Shown here piece by piece: positions 48,201 through 57,480 of a stretch of 64,000 nucleotides of DNA (position 1 is the stretch's first letter; every line of letters begins with the position of its first letter). A program made the position numbers and the translations under genes. Under the pieces are notes generated by a model, which was not told the DNA's origin, ran no database searches, and saw only the letters and a program-made list of their open reading frames with translations. Origin of the DNA: Mesostigma viride (taxonomy: Eukaryota; Streptophyta; Mesostigmatophyceae; Mesostigmatales; Mesostigmataceae); assembly GCA_009746045.1 (NCBI GenBank), contig RPFO01000166.1, positions 116,285 to 180,284 of the forward strand, in the 5' to 3' direction.

Positions 48201-48660
48201 GAATAACCATGGAATGATGCATACACCAGAATAACCATGGAATGATGCATGCGTCAGAATAACCATGGAATGAATGCTACTATTAGAGTGAATGGTGCTA
48301 CTGCCCCCCAGCCGCAACATCTCCTAAGAGCCACTGGAGGACTCTGATACAGTAATAAATTCTAGGTCACTGCACCGTGATGATCGAAGGGGACCAAACC
48401 AAACCGGACAAATCAGTTGCGTCACTGGGTGATGGATAAGGGCCATCAGGCGACAGCCAGCGCACACACCTCATAAGACCCTCTCCACATACAGCCCCCC
48501 CCCCCCCCCCCCCCCAAGACCTCTTCCATATCACACCCACCTGCAGCAGGCACTTTGCGGCAGCCACAAACTCATCCACCCGTTTCTGCACCTCGGCCGA
48601 CGACTCCAGCTTGCCCACTTGGCTGGCCTTGGCGGCCACCGCGAATGACTCTGCAGACAT
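27571..48660 (-). CDS. IGHMBP2/SMUBP-2-type superfamily 1 DNA/RNA helicase, 15 exons
   Basis: Exons on the minus strand, 5' to 3': 48660-48541, 47558-47010, 46679-46317, 45669-45556, 44988-44893, 44013-43849, 43485-43447, 43028-42951, 41667-41629, 40723-40652, 40050-39943, 39336-39122, 37870-37797, 28956-28799, 27897-27571; 838 aa, every junction in frame and nearly all phase 0. The ATG lies in CACACCATGTCTG. Helicase motifs: FQLQAVDHA (Q-like), GPPGTGKTT (Walker A), SNAAVDN (Ia), VVVDEAAQ (DEAA box), AGDDCQ-LAPT (III, across a junction), QYRM (IV), VDSFQGRQADAV (V), NVAITRARKH (VI). The order and the N-terminal 1B-like region match the UPF1-like IGHMBP2/Hcs1 family, 5'-3' helicases linked to tRNA, ribosome or replication functions. 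A zinc finger and R3H domain found in some relatives are not seen. The gene is about 21 kb long, mainly through repeat-filled introns. Confidence 0.92.
29073..29275. repeat. 28-bp minisatellite in intron 13 of the helicase gene
   Basis: About seven copies of a unit built on GAAAGGGGAAATATGCATGA, with small changes (TACGC, TATGAA, AGATAT). It lies about 120 bp upstream, in transcript sense, of exon 14. Its minus strand is pyrimidine-rich (TTTCCCCTTTCA) like an extended splice-acceptor tract. Confidence 0.9.
29560..37282. repeat. 17-bp minisatellite array, about 7.7 kb, about 454 copies
   Basis: The unit is AAGCAACCAGGATCACY. Y is C or T in most units; a third variant ends GACTACT, and rarer ones have AAGCAATC or AAGTAACC. 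The frame of 17 is kept with almost no indels. The pattern of variants itself repeats: 33121-33338 matches 36181-36398 exactly, an offset of 3,060 bp or 180 units, and similar blocks recur near 31.5 and 35.85 kb. The array is wholly inside intron 13 of the helicase gene. No long ORF crosses it. Confidence 0.98.
37381..37796 (-). repeat. Tandem degenerate copies of the exon 13 end and donor
   Basis: On + strand, TCACCTGCCGCCAT occurs at about 37384, 37555 and at the real exon 13 boundary (37794), with shortened forms near 37478 (TCACCTGCCATCAT) and 37645 (TTACCTGATGAGC). Intervening sequence such as GGTGATGAAACACGAG and GCCACCTGAGCA also recurs. Read on minus, each copy is ATGGCGGCAG followed by GTGA, a donor-like sequence. 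Confidence 0.75.
37871..38300. other. Intron 12 polypurine/polypyrimidine tract
   Basis: Bases about 38090-38230 are mostly TTTCTTC repeats on + strand (GAAGAAA on minus). The charged Lys/Glu/Arg open frames across it are repeat artefacts inside the helicase intron. Confidence 0.6.
38467..38660. repeat. 52-bp tandem repeat in intron 12 of the helicase gene
   Basis: Nearly four units beginning CATCCAGGAGATCACTCACC. On the minus strand each carries GCTGAG|GTGAGT, a consensus 5' splice site. Further along the intron (38680-39120) CCACCTACTCGG-like motifs recur and resemble the end of exon 12 plus donor (CCGA|GTACGTGG on minus). Confidence 0.85.
41825..42240. repeat. 12-bp CAAAGTTGTGTG repeat interrupted by a retroelement tail
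   Basis: Imperfect tandem copies of CAAAGTTGTGTG run 41825-41990 and resume at about 42176-42240. Between them 41988-42045 on the minus strand reads TGCTCCGTGACTCTCC, a hairpin and TTAATTAATTAA, a relative of the LINE tail module. All lies in intron 8 of the helicase gene. Confidence 0.7.
42604..42880 (-). repeat. 81-bp tandem repeat containing copies of the exon 8 end and donor
   Basis: Four copies about 81 bp apart (42619, 42701, 42782, 42863) contain GATGGCATCCCATCAACATC preceded by CCACCTGAGTCC. On the minus strand this reads GGATGCCATCATGCGGACTC then AG|GTGGGT, closely matching exon 8 and its real donor (GGATGCCATCATTCAGACGC then AG|GTGGGA at 42951). Similarity continues into the intron (CCTGTT). 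Confidence 0.85.
43640..43860. repeat. C-rich tract including a run of about 33 C
   Basis: Polypyrimidine sequence in helicase intron 6. Similar homopolymer C or G runs lie in other introns at about 45213-45243 (G), 46099-46120 (C) and 48487-48515 (C). Exact lengths may be unreliable in any assembly. Confidence 0.8.
48157..48270. repeat. 28-bp minisatellite in helicase intron 1
   Basis: About four copies of a unit beginning AATGATGCATGCGCCAGAAT and ending AACCATGG, with minor changes. Confidence 0.85.
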
Positions 48661-49112
48661 GGTGTGCGTGGATGTGGTGGCATATGTGGTGGTTATGGTG
48701 GCGATGGCGGCGGTGAGCACGGTGGTGGTGTCCAGATGATGTCATGCTGCGTCAGGGGACAGGCTGGCCACATGCATCCTAACATGATAATTATGTCAGC
48801 TTCAGATGTGTTTGTACTATAGAGGGAAGTGCATAGGAGGATGCAGACTCATGAAGCAAAGGGTAAGGCCCTGTCGGCACTGACAGGTGCTGAGTACATT
48901 AGCAACCTTCAAAAGAACAGGACCAAAAGGACAGAGTTCCTAGCCCTAATTAATATGGACTTTCTCTACGAGTGATGGAACATATATACGAAGCAATCAG
49001 CAATCATGTAACCATAATGTACTGGAGAATAGCAGTCAACCTATTCCTTGATGGGTGTACAGCACATCTGGTTATACAACACACACAGGATGTGGTCACC
49101 AAGGTGACAGAA
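48661..49112 (-). promoter_or_regulatory. Putative helicase promoter/5' UTR region
   Basis: Roughly 450 bp between the start codon and the 52-bp minisatellite. It begins with a GT-rich stretch (GGTGGTTATGGTGGCG on +), open in the minus frame back to 48720 without an ATG. No core promoter element could be assigned confidently. Confidence 0.3.
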
Positions 49113-50722
49113 TAGATATGCCAGTGGTACGGTAACAGATAAGTGATAAGTTATAATACAGCAATAGATATGCCAGTGGTAAGGTAACAGATAAGTGATA
49201 AGTTATAATACAGCAATAGATATGCCAGTGGTAAGGTAACAGATAAGTGATAAGTTATAATACAGCAATAGATATGCCAGTGGTAAGGTAACAGATAAGT
49301 GATAAGTTATAATACAGCAATAGATATGCCAGTGGTAAGGTAACAGATAAGTGATAAGTTATAATACAGCAATAGATATGCCAGTGGTAAGGTAACAGAT
49401 AAGTGATAAGTTATAATACAGCAATAGATATGCCAGTGGTACGGTAACAGATAAGTGATAAGTTATAATACAGCAATAGATATGCCAGTGGTAAGGTAAC
49501 AGATAAGTGATAAGTTATAATACAGCAATAGATATGCCAGTGGTACGGTAACAGATAAGTGATAAGTTATAATACAGCAATAGATATGCCAGTGGTAAGG
49601 TAACAGATAAGTGATAAGTTATAATACAGCAATAGATATGCCAGTGGTAAGGTAACAGATAAGTGATAAGTTATAATACAGCAATAGATATGCCAGTGGT
49701 ACGGTAACAGATAAGTGATAAGTTATAATACAGCAATAGATATGCCAGTGGTAAGGTAACAGATAAGTGATAAGTTATAATACAGCAATAGATATGCCAG
49801 TGGTAAGGTAACAGATAAGTGATAAGTTATAATACAGCAATAGATATGCCAGTGGTAAGGTAACAGATAAGTGATAAGTTATAATACAGCAATAGATATG
49901 CCAGTGGTAAGGTAACAGATAAGTGATAAGTTATAATACAGCAATAGATATGCCAGTGGTACGGTAACAGATAAGTGATAAGTTATAATACAGCAATAGA
50001 TATGCCAGTGGTAAGGTAACAGATAAGTGATAAGTTATAATACAGCAATAGATATGCCAGTGGTAAGGTAACAGATAAGTGATAAGTTATAATACAGCAA
50101 TAGATATGCCAGTGGTAAGGTAACAGATAAGTGATAAGTTATAATACAGCAATAGATATGCCAGTGGTAAGGTAACAGATAAGTGATAAGTTATAATACA
50201 GCAATAGATATGCCAGTGGTAAGGTAACAGATAAGTGATAAGTTATAATACAGCAATAGATATGCCAGTGGTACGGTAACAGATAAGTGATAAGTTATAA
50301 TACAGCAATAGATATGCCAGTGGTAAGGTAACAGATAAGTGATAAGTTATAATACAGCAATAGATATGCCAGTGGTAAGGTAACAGATAAGTGATAAGTT
50401 ATAATACAGCAATAGATATGCCAGTGGTAAGGTAACAGATAAGTGATAAGTTATAATACAGCAATAGATATGCCAGTGGTAAGGTAACAGATAAGTGATA
50501 AGTTATAATACAGCAATAGATATGCCAGTGGTAAGGTAACAGATAAGTGATAAGTTATAATACAGCAATAGATATGCCAGTGGTAAGGTAACAGATAAGT
50601 GATAAGTTATAATACAGCAATAGATATGCCAGTGGTAAGGTAACAGATAAGTGATAAGTTATAATACAGCAATAGATATGCCAGTGGTAAGGTAACAGAT
50701 AAGTGATAGTTATAATACAGCA
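49113..50722. repeat. 52-bp minisatellite array, about 31 copies
   Basis: Highly homogeneous units containing AATAGATATGCCAGTGGTAA, GGTAACAGATAAGTGATAAG and TTATAATACAGC. The main variant is GGTAAGG versus GGTACGG. The last unit carries a 2-bp deletion near 50706. Upstream of the helicase; no ORF of note. Confidence 0.97.
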
Positions 50723-50828
50723 CTGATACATTAGTCCCGCAGGAGCAAAGCTAAGATGGCGCAATAACAAGCATTTAACACGGGCACAATTACAGGCACA
50801 GAAATATGATAGGGCGGGGATGTCATGT

Positions 50829-50915
50829 GGCATTATATCAACATTAGATCAACATCATAGCAACATTATATCAACATTATATCAACATTATGTATCAAAT
50901 ATATTATATCAACTT
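50829..50915. repeat. ATATCAACATT 11-bp tandem repeat
   Basis: Imperfect copies of TATCAACATTA with variants such as TAGATCAACATC and TAGCAACATT. Confidence 0.75.
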
Positions 50916-50984
50916 ACTGCAACGGGTGTGGCAAGTTACCCAGAAAGGCAACTGAGGAGGCATGTCAAAACCTTCAACCATGGA

Positions 50985-51270
50985 TTAATTAATTTACACG
51001 GAACTGCGTCACGTGAGCACAAGTCCTCAGGGAAATGAGGACGGGATGGGATGGATGGTGTAGCTATCTAGTTCCTAGTTACAGGGTTGGAGGCTCCACG
51101 GCCCGAATCGCTATGCATGCCAAACTTGGTCACACGCGGAGCCCCCGTCGACTGGGGGGTGGTGTCCTTCATTTCTGTCTGCCACCTATCTATCTACGTG
51201 CCATCAGCCTCCATACTACAGACAAACCAGGGGGCTCCCGGGGCGTGACCTTAACCCATGGCGCAATCAT
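50985..51270 (-). mobile_element. 3' end of the second retroelement family (copy 2)
   Basis: Homologous to 25409-25700. On minus it ends GTGCTCACGTGACGCAGTTC then AATTAATTAATCC. Comparison of the two copies shows that the body is shared but the terminal simple repeat differs. Confidence 0.6.
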
Positions 51271-51677
51271 TTTTGGAACAAAGATCAGCATTTATGGTTA
51301 CAAGGGATACTGTATGCTATAAATAAATGATGGTGGTCCGCTAGCCTCCCACGTAGCGTGCAGCGGGGCATTGTGCACCCCCCCCCACACACACACTACC
51401 CCGCTCTTCTTTTATTTTCTTTGCATCACCCCCCATCTCCCCCCCCCCATTCTTTTCTGTGGGTGGGTGCATGCTATGATGGTACATGCGAGGGAGTGGG
51501 GCGGGTCAAAAGTAAACAGGCCAATCCTTCCCAAAAGCTGATGGCTCCTGATGACAAAAACGACACCAGAAAGGGCCCCCCTTTTCCACCGTGCTAACAA
51601 CTGTAAAGCTGGGCTGGGGCATGTCCTGGGGCCATGGCTCGTAGAGCTGAAACACCACGTTACAAGCCCTGATGGTT

Positions 51678-52463
51678 TCAGGCGATGAACAGACATGCTG
51701 TCGCTAGGAGCGCCCACGTACCGGTTGTCGGAATCTCTTTGATCACTCTCCAGACCAGGGAGTTCTTCCAGGTAGTCTCCCCTTGTTTGGCATCCGGCAC
51801 GAGCAAGACCTGCTTCTCCTTTATGTTCTGCAGCAACGCTTTGGCCTCCCTCTGCAACGCCTCCCACAAAGTCGGCACGTGGCCCCGGGCGAGCGCGGCC
51901 TTGTCATCACACCCGGGTGGGGCCGGATGCTTGGATAAGTACGGTTCGACCTGCTTCAGGAGTTCGATACTTTTTCCCGATTTCAATCTCCCCGCTTGCA
52001 CCTCCTTCACGATATATGCCGCGTATTCAGACATAGAGACCGCGAGCCAGTCAGTGACTTCTTTTCCGAGCACCTTCTTTCCATACGGGTCGCCTCTTTT
52101 CTGCTCGTTACTGGCGCTTTGGGGGCCGCTACTTCTCTTCGTAGTTTTATGAGGTTCATTCCCATCTTGCTGCAAAGTTTCTAGCGCGGGAGGGCCTGAT
52201 TGTTTCTCAGAAGGCGAATCACTCGCAAGTGCACATAGAGTTACGAAGGCAGAAATCCGGGCAGATAGCCTGTCCTGCAACAAGTCCAAGTGGACATGGG
52301 GCTTCCCACTCCACCCACGATTAAGGGAGCCGCCACGCAAGAACTTACGACTGAAATGGGCATTTCTACCGGGAAATTGCCCTGACGTGGCAACAAACGA
52401 GCATCTGTTTAGGATCGCATTGCTGACGAGGGGCATTGTAGAAGCCAAATGACTTGATGCCAT
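51678..52463 (-). CDS. Unknown 261-aa protein with possible organelle presequence
   Basis: Intronless ORF with an ATG at 52463. The N-terminus (about 1-45) is rich in Ser, Arg, Asn and Leu with few acids (RCSFVATSGQFPGRNAHFSR), like a plastid or mitochondrial transit peptide. The middle is polar, with GNEPHKTTKRSSGPQ. The C-terminal half is Lys/Glu-rich with conserved-looking helices (VTDWLAVSMSEYAAYIVKEV, TLWEALQREAKALLQNIKEK) and ends with a hydrophobic TWALLATACLFIA that may anchor a membrane. A donor-like GTGGGC near 51720 means the true 3' end could be spliced. I recognise no family. It is divergent from the dUTPase, about 650 bp apart. Confidence 0.5.
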   Translation of the reverse strand: MASSHLASTMPLVSNAILNRCSFVATSGQFPGRNAHFSRKFLRGGSLNRGWSGKPHVHLDLLQDRLSARISAFVTLCALASDSPSEKQSGPPALETLQQDGNEPHKTTKRSSGPQSASNEQKRGDPYGKKVLGKEVTDWLAVSMSEYAAYIVKEVQAGRLKSGKSIELLKQVEPYLSKHPAPPGCDDKAALARGHVPTLWEALQREAKALLQNIKEKQVLLVPDAKQGETTWKNSLVWRVIKEIPTTGTWALLATACLFIA

Positions 52464-53114
52464 CAGAAGTTATCCACGCCGGGAAGCATAGTTCCCATCA
52501 TATGCACGCAGGCAGCCATATCCGGCAAAAATAATTGACATTATGAATTAATATCCAGGATATCCATACTATATCATTGTTTTCCAGCAAGTTGCAGCAA
52601 TTTGAAGCCGGATATGGCGGACAGGAATGGAAATTATCTACCACGCATCCGGAAGGCAACTGTGATCCGGAGAGGCAACTGTGCTGCCACGTGCGCACCT
52701 ATTTCACATACATGTATTGCGGGACAAGATCACAAGAAGTCAAGAACAGCACGGTGCAGCGTTTTCGTGAGATCATGCCCGTGCGTGCCCGTACAGCCTG
52801 CTTGTCTGGCGTGTGGCGCTGAGCGGCTTCCGTAGCACGCAACATCGGCCTTTGCTGGGAGGTAACCAACGTGGCACAAAGTTGCAAGCCTAACGTTGCA
52901 TCGTACTGACGTTACATCTAGGCCGGTTTGTGCAGTCATCCGCAAATGACGAGCGCAGGGTACTTGACCGGTGCTGGACTGCTGGTGACGCGGTGACTGC
53001 TGCTAGTTCGAGGCTTCGAAGTTCGAGCATAGGGCGCGGCGAGCTCAGACTCCTACGTTTTTAAATTGATTCCCGCGCATTTCAGAACCTATCCCGGGAA
53101 TCCCGGAATTCTCC
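52464..53114. promoter_or_regulatory. Divergent intergenic region between the unknown gene and dUTPase
   Basis: A 650-bp head-to-head spacer that could hold both promoters. Repeated GAGGCAACTGTG/GGAAGGCAACTGTG motifs lie near 52648-52684. No TATA box was assigned. Confidence 0.35.
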
Positions 53115-54120
53115 ATGTCCATTGCCACGCCGAGCTTGATAGGGCTTTCCTCGAAGTCAGTGTGCTCGTTTCCTCTCCACCTCAAAGCCTCCCTCCGTTA
53201 CCCTGTAGCTACACGTATAAACATGAAGCCCGAGAGCGCAGAAGAATGTGTCCTGATGGCTCTGTCCAACAACGAGAATGTTGATCCGCTGGCGGTAGGG
53301 AAGCGAGCGGCGACGAGCACTGAGGAAGATAACGTCCTCAAGGTCATTAAGTCTGAGCCTCTTCTTCGGGTGAAGCGTCTTAGCGAGAATGCTGTTATTC
53401 CTAGCAGGGGATCGAAGCATGCGGCTGGATACGATCTTTCCAGGTATCAGCTCACGATTTTGTTCTGCCATGTCTAGCTACCTTAAGTTGCAGCAGTGGT
53501 GTTATCATGTCATCTGGTACCACAATGGCAGAGATCGTGAACGCTCAATTCTTGCCACACTCAACTTTCTCTTTGTGTTCATTCAACAGCGCTCATGATT
53601 GCGTCATCCCGGCGCGCGGAAAAGGCATCGCGAAAACCGACCTCGCCATCTCGATCCCCGAAGGAACTTACGCCAGGATAGGTAAGGACAGCACCTTGTA
53701 GGAATGTTTTCTCTGCACCTATTCTTAATTCCATTACCACATCTTCCTTATCTCAAGACCCACTTCCCGCGGGTGCACCATGTTTCCATTGATCGCCACT
53801 TCTGAGACACCGCGTACCATGTGTTACGTCCGCGCTGACGGCCCGCAGCTCCCCGATCCGGTCTGGCGTGGAAGAACCACATCGACCTGGGCGCTGGCGT
53901 CGTGGACTACGACTACCGTGGCAACATCGGCGTCGTCATGTTCAACCACTCGGAGACCGACTTTGTCGTTCGCAAGGGTGACCGTGTGGCTCAGCTGATC
54001 CTTGAGAAGATCATGACCCCTGATGTGCTCGAGGTGGCAGACCTGGATGACACGGAAAGGGGCGAGGGGGGATTCGGCTCGACAGGAGTCAGCAACGCGT
54101 TGCCCCCACCAACCGCATAG
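53115..54120 (+). CDS. DUT: dUTP diphosphatase (dUTPase), three exons
   Basis: Exons 53115-53443, 53590-53681, 53849-54120 with GT-AG introns. All five trimeric dUTPase motifs are present: AGYDLSSA across junction 1, APRSGLAW across junction 2 (uracil-site Ser), [18 protein letters not shown] (catalytic Asp and base-binding Tyr), [10 protein letters not shown], and the C-terminal arm [10 protein letters not shown]. The enzyme hydrolyses dUTP to dUMP and PPi, limiting uracil in DNA and supplying dTMP synthesis. Two in-frame ATGs occur: 53115 (230 aa) adds a 36-residue basic, Ser-rich presequence of transit-peptide type; 53223 (194 aa) starts MKPESAEEC and would be nuclear or cytosolic. Alternative starts for organelle and nuclear forms are known in this family but inferred here. 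Confidence 0.93.
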
Positions 54121-54179
54121 AGTGGCAAACCAGGTATTCTCACGATGCCAAGCTAACAGCTTGGCAATTTCGACCTAAC

Positions 54180-54310
54180 TAGGTTAACAAGTTGAGCCAG
54201 CTAGCTCAACAACACTGAGCTAGATAGCTTGCATCGCTGAGCTCGCTAGCTCTAGGATGCTGGGTTTACCAGCATCACAGCGTTGAGCTAACTAGCTTCA
54301 CAATGTTTTG
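54180..54310 (+). other. Hairpin-rich 3' flank of the dUTPase gene
   Basis: Within 200 bp after the stop lie GTTGAGCCAGCTAGCTCAAC (54191-54210, 7-bp stem) and an 8-bp perfect stem GATGCTGG/CCAGCATC with a 5-base loop (54256-54276), among repeated GAGCTAGCTAGC-like words. It may be 3' UTR structure. From 54311 to 54744 nothing is recognised. Confidence 0.4.
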
Positions 54311-54744
54311 CTTTATGTGCCTGATCTATTCTGAGCGGGGCTGGTCTTGCTAGTTTCCATGCCATGCCTGGCAGGTGTGCTGGCCATGCCATATCTCAGC
54401 CATGGCGTATCTCAGCTTGCTCCCGTGGACCTTGTACATTTCCCCCTGCTCTTCAGGCCGGCCCACCACGGGGCCTGTGTAAATTTGTTGACATTAGTAA
54501 TGATTAGTGAGATACCATCGGGGATGGAGCTGGCTGAACCCCAAGCTAGGGCTGGTCAACTGTGTCCTTGCAAAGCATGCATTGAGTACCAAATAAGAAC
54601 TTGAGGACAACAACTTCAGTAGATAACACAGGCAGAGTAGAATACCCTTTATTTATACATGCCCGATCATTTTTAATGACAACCAATTTATGCCTACGTG
54701 CTCATTTGTACAACGTTGTGCTGCGGTCTGGTGAAGTTCAGTAT

Positions 54745-55230
54745 TCTTGTTGCGTACGCTGCCTAATCTCGTCCGAAATACGAGGCATACCATGATACAA
54801 AGGCTCTAATGACGGGCGCTTGGGAAACCCTACGTTACGGACCTGTCGGAGCATCCTGTAAACCGTGCCGTCGAGCTTAGCTGCCAGTGTGGGTGTGAGT
54901 GTCCACGCCTCGGCGCCATACGTGAGCACCGTGAGGACGAGGACCTTGAAGAGCATGCGCTTGCGGTGCTCTCCCAGGCCCTTCGAGCGCCAGTAGGTGT
55001 TGAGCGAACGGAGCCTGGCCCAGGCCAGGCCGATGCGGGTGTCCACATCGTCTGCAGTGTCAGGGAGCCAACTCCCCAACAGTTTGAAGCGATCGCGGAA
55101 CGGGACCTCCGTCCCGTCGAGCAGGCGCGGCAGCGGTGGTGTACTGGAGGCCCCAATCACCATCGCTTCAGTTTTGACACTAATCTCCAACCCCACCGCC
55201 CTCGCCTCCAGGCCCAGACAGTCATAGAGA
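54745..55230 (-). pseudogene. LINE ORF2 fragment, truncated at both ends
   Basis: The minus strand encodes a continuous piece from GLEISVKTEAMVIG through LLGSWLPDTADDVDTRIGLAW, LTYGAEAWTL, to RISDEIRQR. It corresponds to about 20030-20470 of the full-length LINE but is a divergent family. The 3' part of the ORF is missing, unusual because LINE insertions normally lose the 5' end. It abuts an (AAATT)n array. Confidence 0.8.
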
Positions 55231-55238
55231 TGAAGGCA

Positions 55239-55451
55239 TTAAATTAAATTAAATTAAATTAAATTAAATTAAATTAAATTAAATTAAATTAAATTAAATT
55301 AAATTAAATTAAATTAAATTAAATTAAATTAAATTAAATTAAATTAAATTAAATTAAATTAAATTAAATTAAATTAAATTAAATTAAATTAAATTAAATT
55401 AAATTAAATTAAATTAAATTAAATTAAATTAAATTAAATTAAATTAAATTA
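55239..55451. repeat. (AAATT)n pentanucleotide array
   Basis: About 43 perfect units directly beside the LINE fragment on its left. Confidence 0.97.
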
Positions 55452-55499
55452 TAACATGACTCCGGAGATCACGTAGCACATACTCTGATAGAGCACATA

Positions 55500-56551
55500 T
55501 CAAGGAGACAACCAGCGCAGGCCAGAAATCGGGAGAATCCGGACCATGGTAGCTCGAGCCTGCCGTTATCTTGTCCGCGCATGTTCGAGTCGTTCAGGAT
55601 GATGAAGATGAATGGTGATGGAAATGTGTATCCTTGTGCATTGAAATTATGGCTGGCTTACGTGTAGAGCGACTAGATGACCTAGACGGTGGGGCCGGAA
55701 ACAGCATGCTTGATCAGGGCGTGTGTTTCGAGCCTAACTGGCCGGGAGTGTCTAGTGGTGAGCACCACATATTCTGATCAGACACTCCGCAAAGGTGAAA
55801 ACCATTTGCGAAAACCACATATATTCCTTGCTGAATGGAGGGAGGTGGCCATGGGCAAAGCCGCGGAATCGAACTAAGCTAACTCTAAGCTATCTAGTCT
55901 AGAAAATCCTAACTACTCAAAAGCGCCCCTTCCGCTTGGGGGGAGGGGGCTAGCTTGCCCACAGGGGCTGGCGTGGGAGCCTGGACAATCTTCTTCCACG
56001 TCTTCTTGTTCTGCGCGGCCGTTCCGAGCTTGGCACTGGATTCGTTGTCCACATCGTCGCGTCGCTGCAGCAACACGATGTTTTCTGGCATCCGCGGGCT
56101 TTTGGTTCCCGCCGCACATTTGAAAGTGCTGTCCTCCGGCTTTTTGCCTTTGCACCGCGTGCAGTTCTTGGACGTTAATTTGGAATCATGGCATGGCTAA
56201 CGTGATGACTGACTAGCTCTACCTTTTCAGTGGTTTTCCATTTGCGGGTATTTCCTCGTAAATGGTGGGAGAGCGATCGCAGCAATGGTGCTCACCACTA
56301 GACACTCCCGGCCAGTTAGGCTCAAAACACACGCCCTGATCAAGCATGCTGTTTCCGGCCCCACCGTCTAGGTCATCTAGTCGCTCTACACGTAAGCCAG
56401 CCATAATTTCAATGCACAAGGATACACATTTCCATCACCATTCATCTTCATCATCCTGAACGACTCGAACACGCGGACAAGATAACGGCAGGCTCGAGCT
56501 ACCATGGTCCGGATTCTCCCGATTTCTGGCCTGCGCTGGTTGTCTCCTTGA
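55500..56551. mobile_element. 1,052-bp element with about 267-bp inverted repeats and TA duplication
   Basis: The left arm 55500-55767 and right arm 56286-56551 are inverted copies. The ends are TCAAGGAGACAACC and GGTTGTCTCCTTGA, each flanked by TA (55498-55499, 56552-56553). TA duplication fits Tc1/mariner-like or another TA-specific transposase, but no transposase is encoded. Solo ends or fragments of the family occur at 2430-2499, 3833, 15366, 39843-39856 and 63008-63023. It interrupts a minus-strand LINE fragment (56552-56970). Confidence 0.85.
55860..56180 (-). pseudogene. LINE C-terminal fragment inside the inverted-repeat element
   Basis: Minus-strand ORF with NCTRCKGKK, KTWKKIVQAPTPAPVGK and a stop near 55909, followed by a 3' UTR (GATTTTCTAGACTAG, GTTCGATTCCGCGG) shared with the copy at 2835-2890. 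A CxxC pair upstream may be part of a zinc-binding tail. It lies between the arms, so the element captured or received it. Confidence 0.6.
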
Positions 56552-56970
56552 TAGCAGTCCAAGCAAGAGACAGGGAGTGAATGCACTGTTCAAACTGAGC
56601 TGGGACCACTAGGTCGGCCAGCAACATCTGTATGTAGTTCATGGCAGGTTTAATTACCCAGCTTTCTAGGAATGTCCTTGGGGCCAGCCCAGGTCAGGAT
56701 CTGTGCCGCCCTGGTTGGCCAAGCCGCTGGGTGGCGGCCAGACCAAGGGCAGTATCTACCTGACTGGTGCGAGCAAGATGTCCTACAAACGCTATCCTAC
56801 GCTGCCTAATCTCGTCCGAAATGCGAGGCATACCCTGATACAAAGACTCTAATGACCTATGCGCGGAAAACCCTACATTCAGGACCTGTCGAAGCATCCT
56901 GTAAACCGTGCCGTCTGGCTTGGCGGCCAGTGTGTCCGTGAGCATCCATGCCTCCAATGGAGGCATGCCT
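56552..56970 (-). pseudogene. LINE ORF2 fragment interrupted by the inverted-repeat element
   Basis: Minus-strand frames give AWMLTDTLAAK, YRMLRQVLNVGF, ISDEIRQRRIAFVGHLART and, after indels, YIQMLLADLVVPAQFEQ, like 2640-2700 on the plus strand. The segment ends exactly at the TA flanking the inverted-repeat element. Confidence 0.7.
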
Positions 56971-57092
56971 GTTGTTCAATTTGAAGGTACCTCTTAGTCG
57001 GGGTAAAATTGGCTCTTTTTTAGCAAATTTAGCAAATTAGCAAATTAGCGGAAGGCGGGGGCCGAGATTAATTAAGAGGTACCTTGAAATTA
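56947..57092. repeat. Palindrome and short inverted-repeat pair
   Basis: A perfect palindrome with arms CATGCCTCCA/TGGAGGCATG around one base occupies 56947-56967. A second inverted pair, with AAGGTACCTCTTA as core, occupies 56976-56996 and 57073-57092 around an AT-rich centre containing AGCAAATT repeats. The latter could be a tiny foldback element or the left edge of the Replitron-like element. Confidence 0.55.
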
Positions 57093-57283
57093 AATAAGAC
57101 GCATACCTCTATCGAGATATATGGTCGGAGGCGAATTTCTATTGGCGTTAATTTGTACTATTGTACGACAGCTGTCAAGGGTGACGGCATGTACTGAAAT
57201 CGCGGATACTTTCTAGATCGATTGCGCATTCGACGGTTAAAAGGCAGAGCTGCGGTTGAAAGTACAGTACGTGGGCCCGGGGG

Positions 57284-57480
57284 ACGGTGTTACAACGGCC
57301 GGGGGGGGGGACGCAGTTATGGGGGGGGGGGGACGGTGTTACAACGGGGGGGGGAACGCACTTATGGGGGGGGGGAACGGTGTTATCGGGGAAATGGACC
57401 AAAGAGGTGAGAGGGGAAATGAGTATCAGCGAATCGTTAATGGGGGGAACGGTGTTACACCGGGGGGAGTCGCAGTTGTC
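57284..57480. repeat. G-run minisatellite
   Basis: Degenerate units of about 40 bp combining ACGGTGTTACAACG, runs of 8 to 11 G, and ACGCAGTTATGG. About four and a half units, ending near 57475. It could form G-quadruplexes on the + strand, about 350 bp upstream of the Replitron ORF. Confidence 0.7.
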
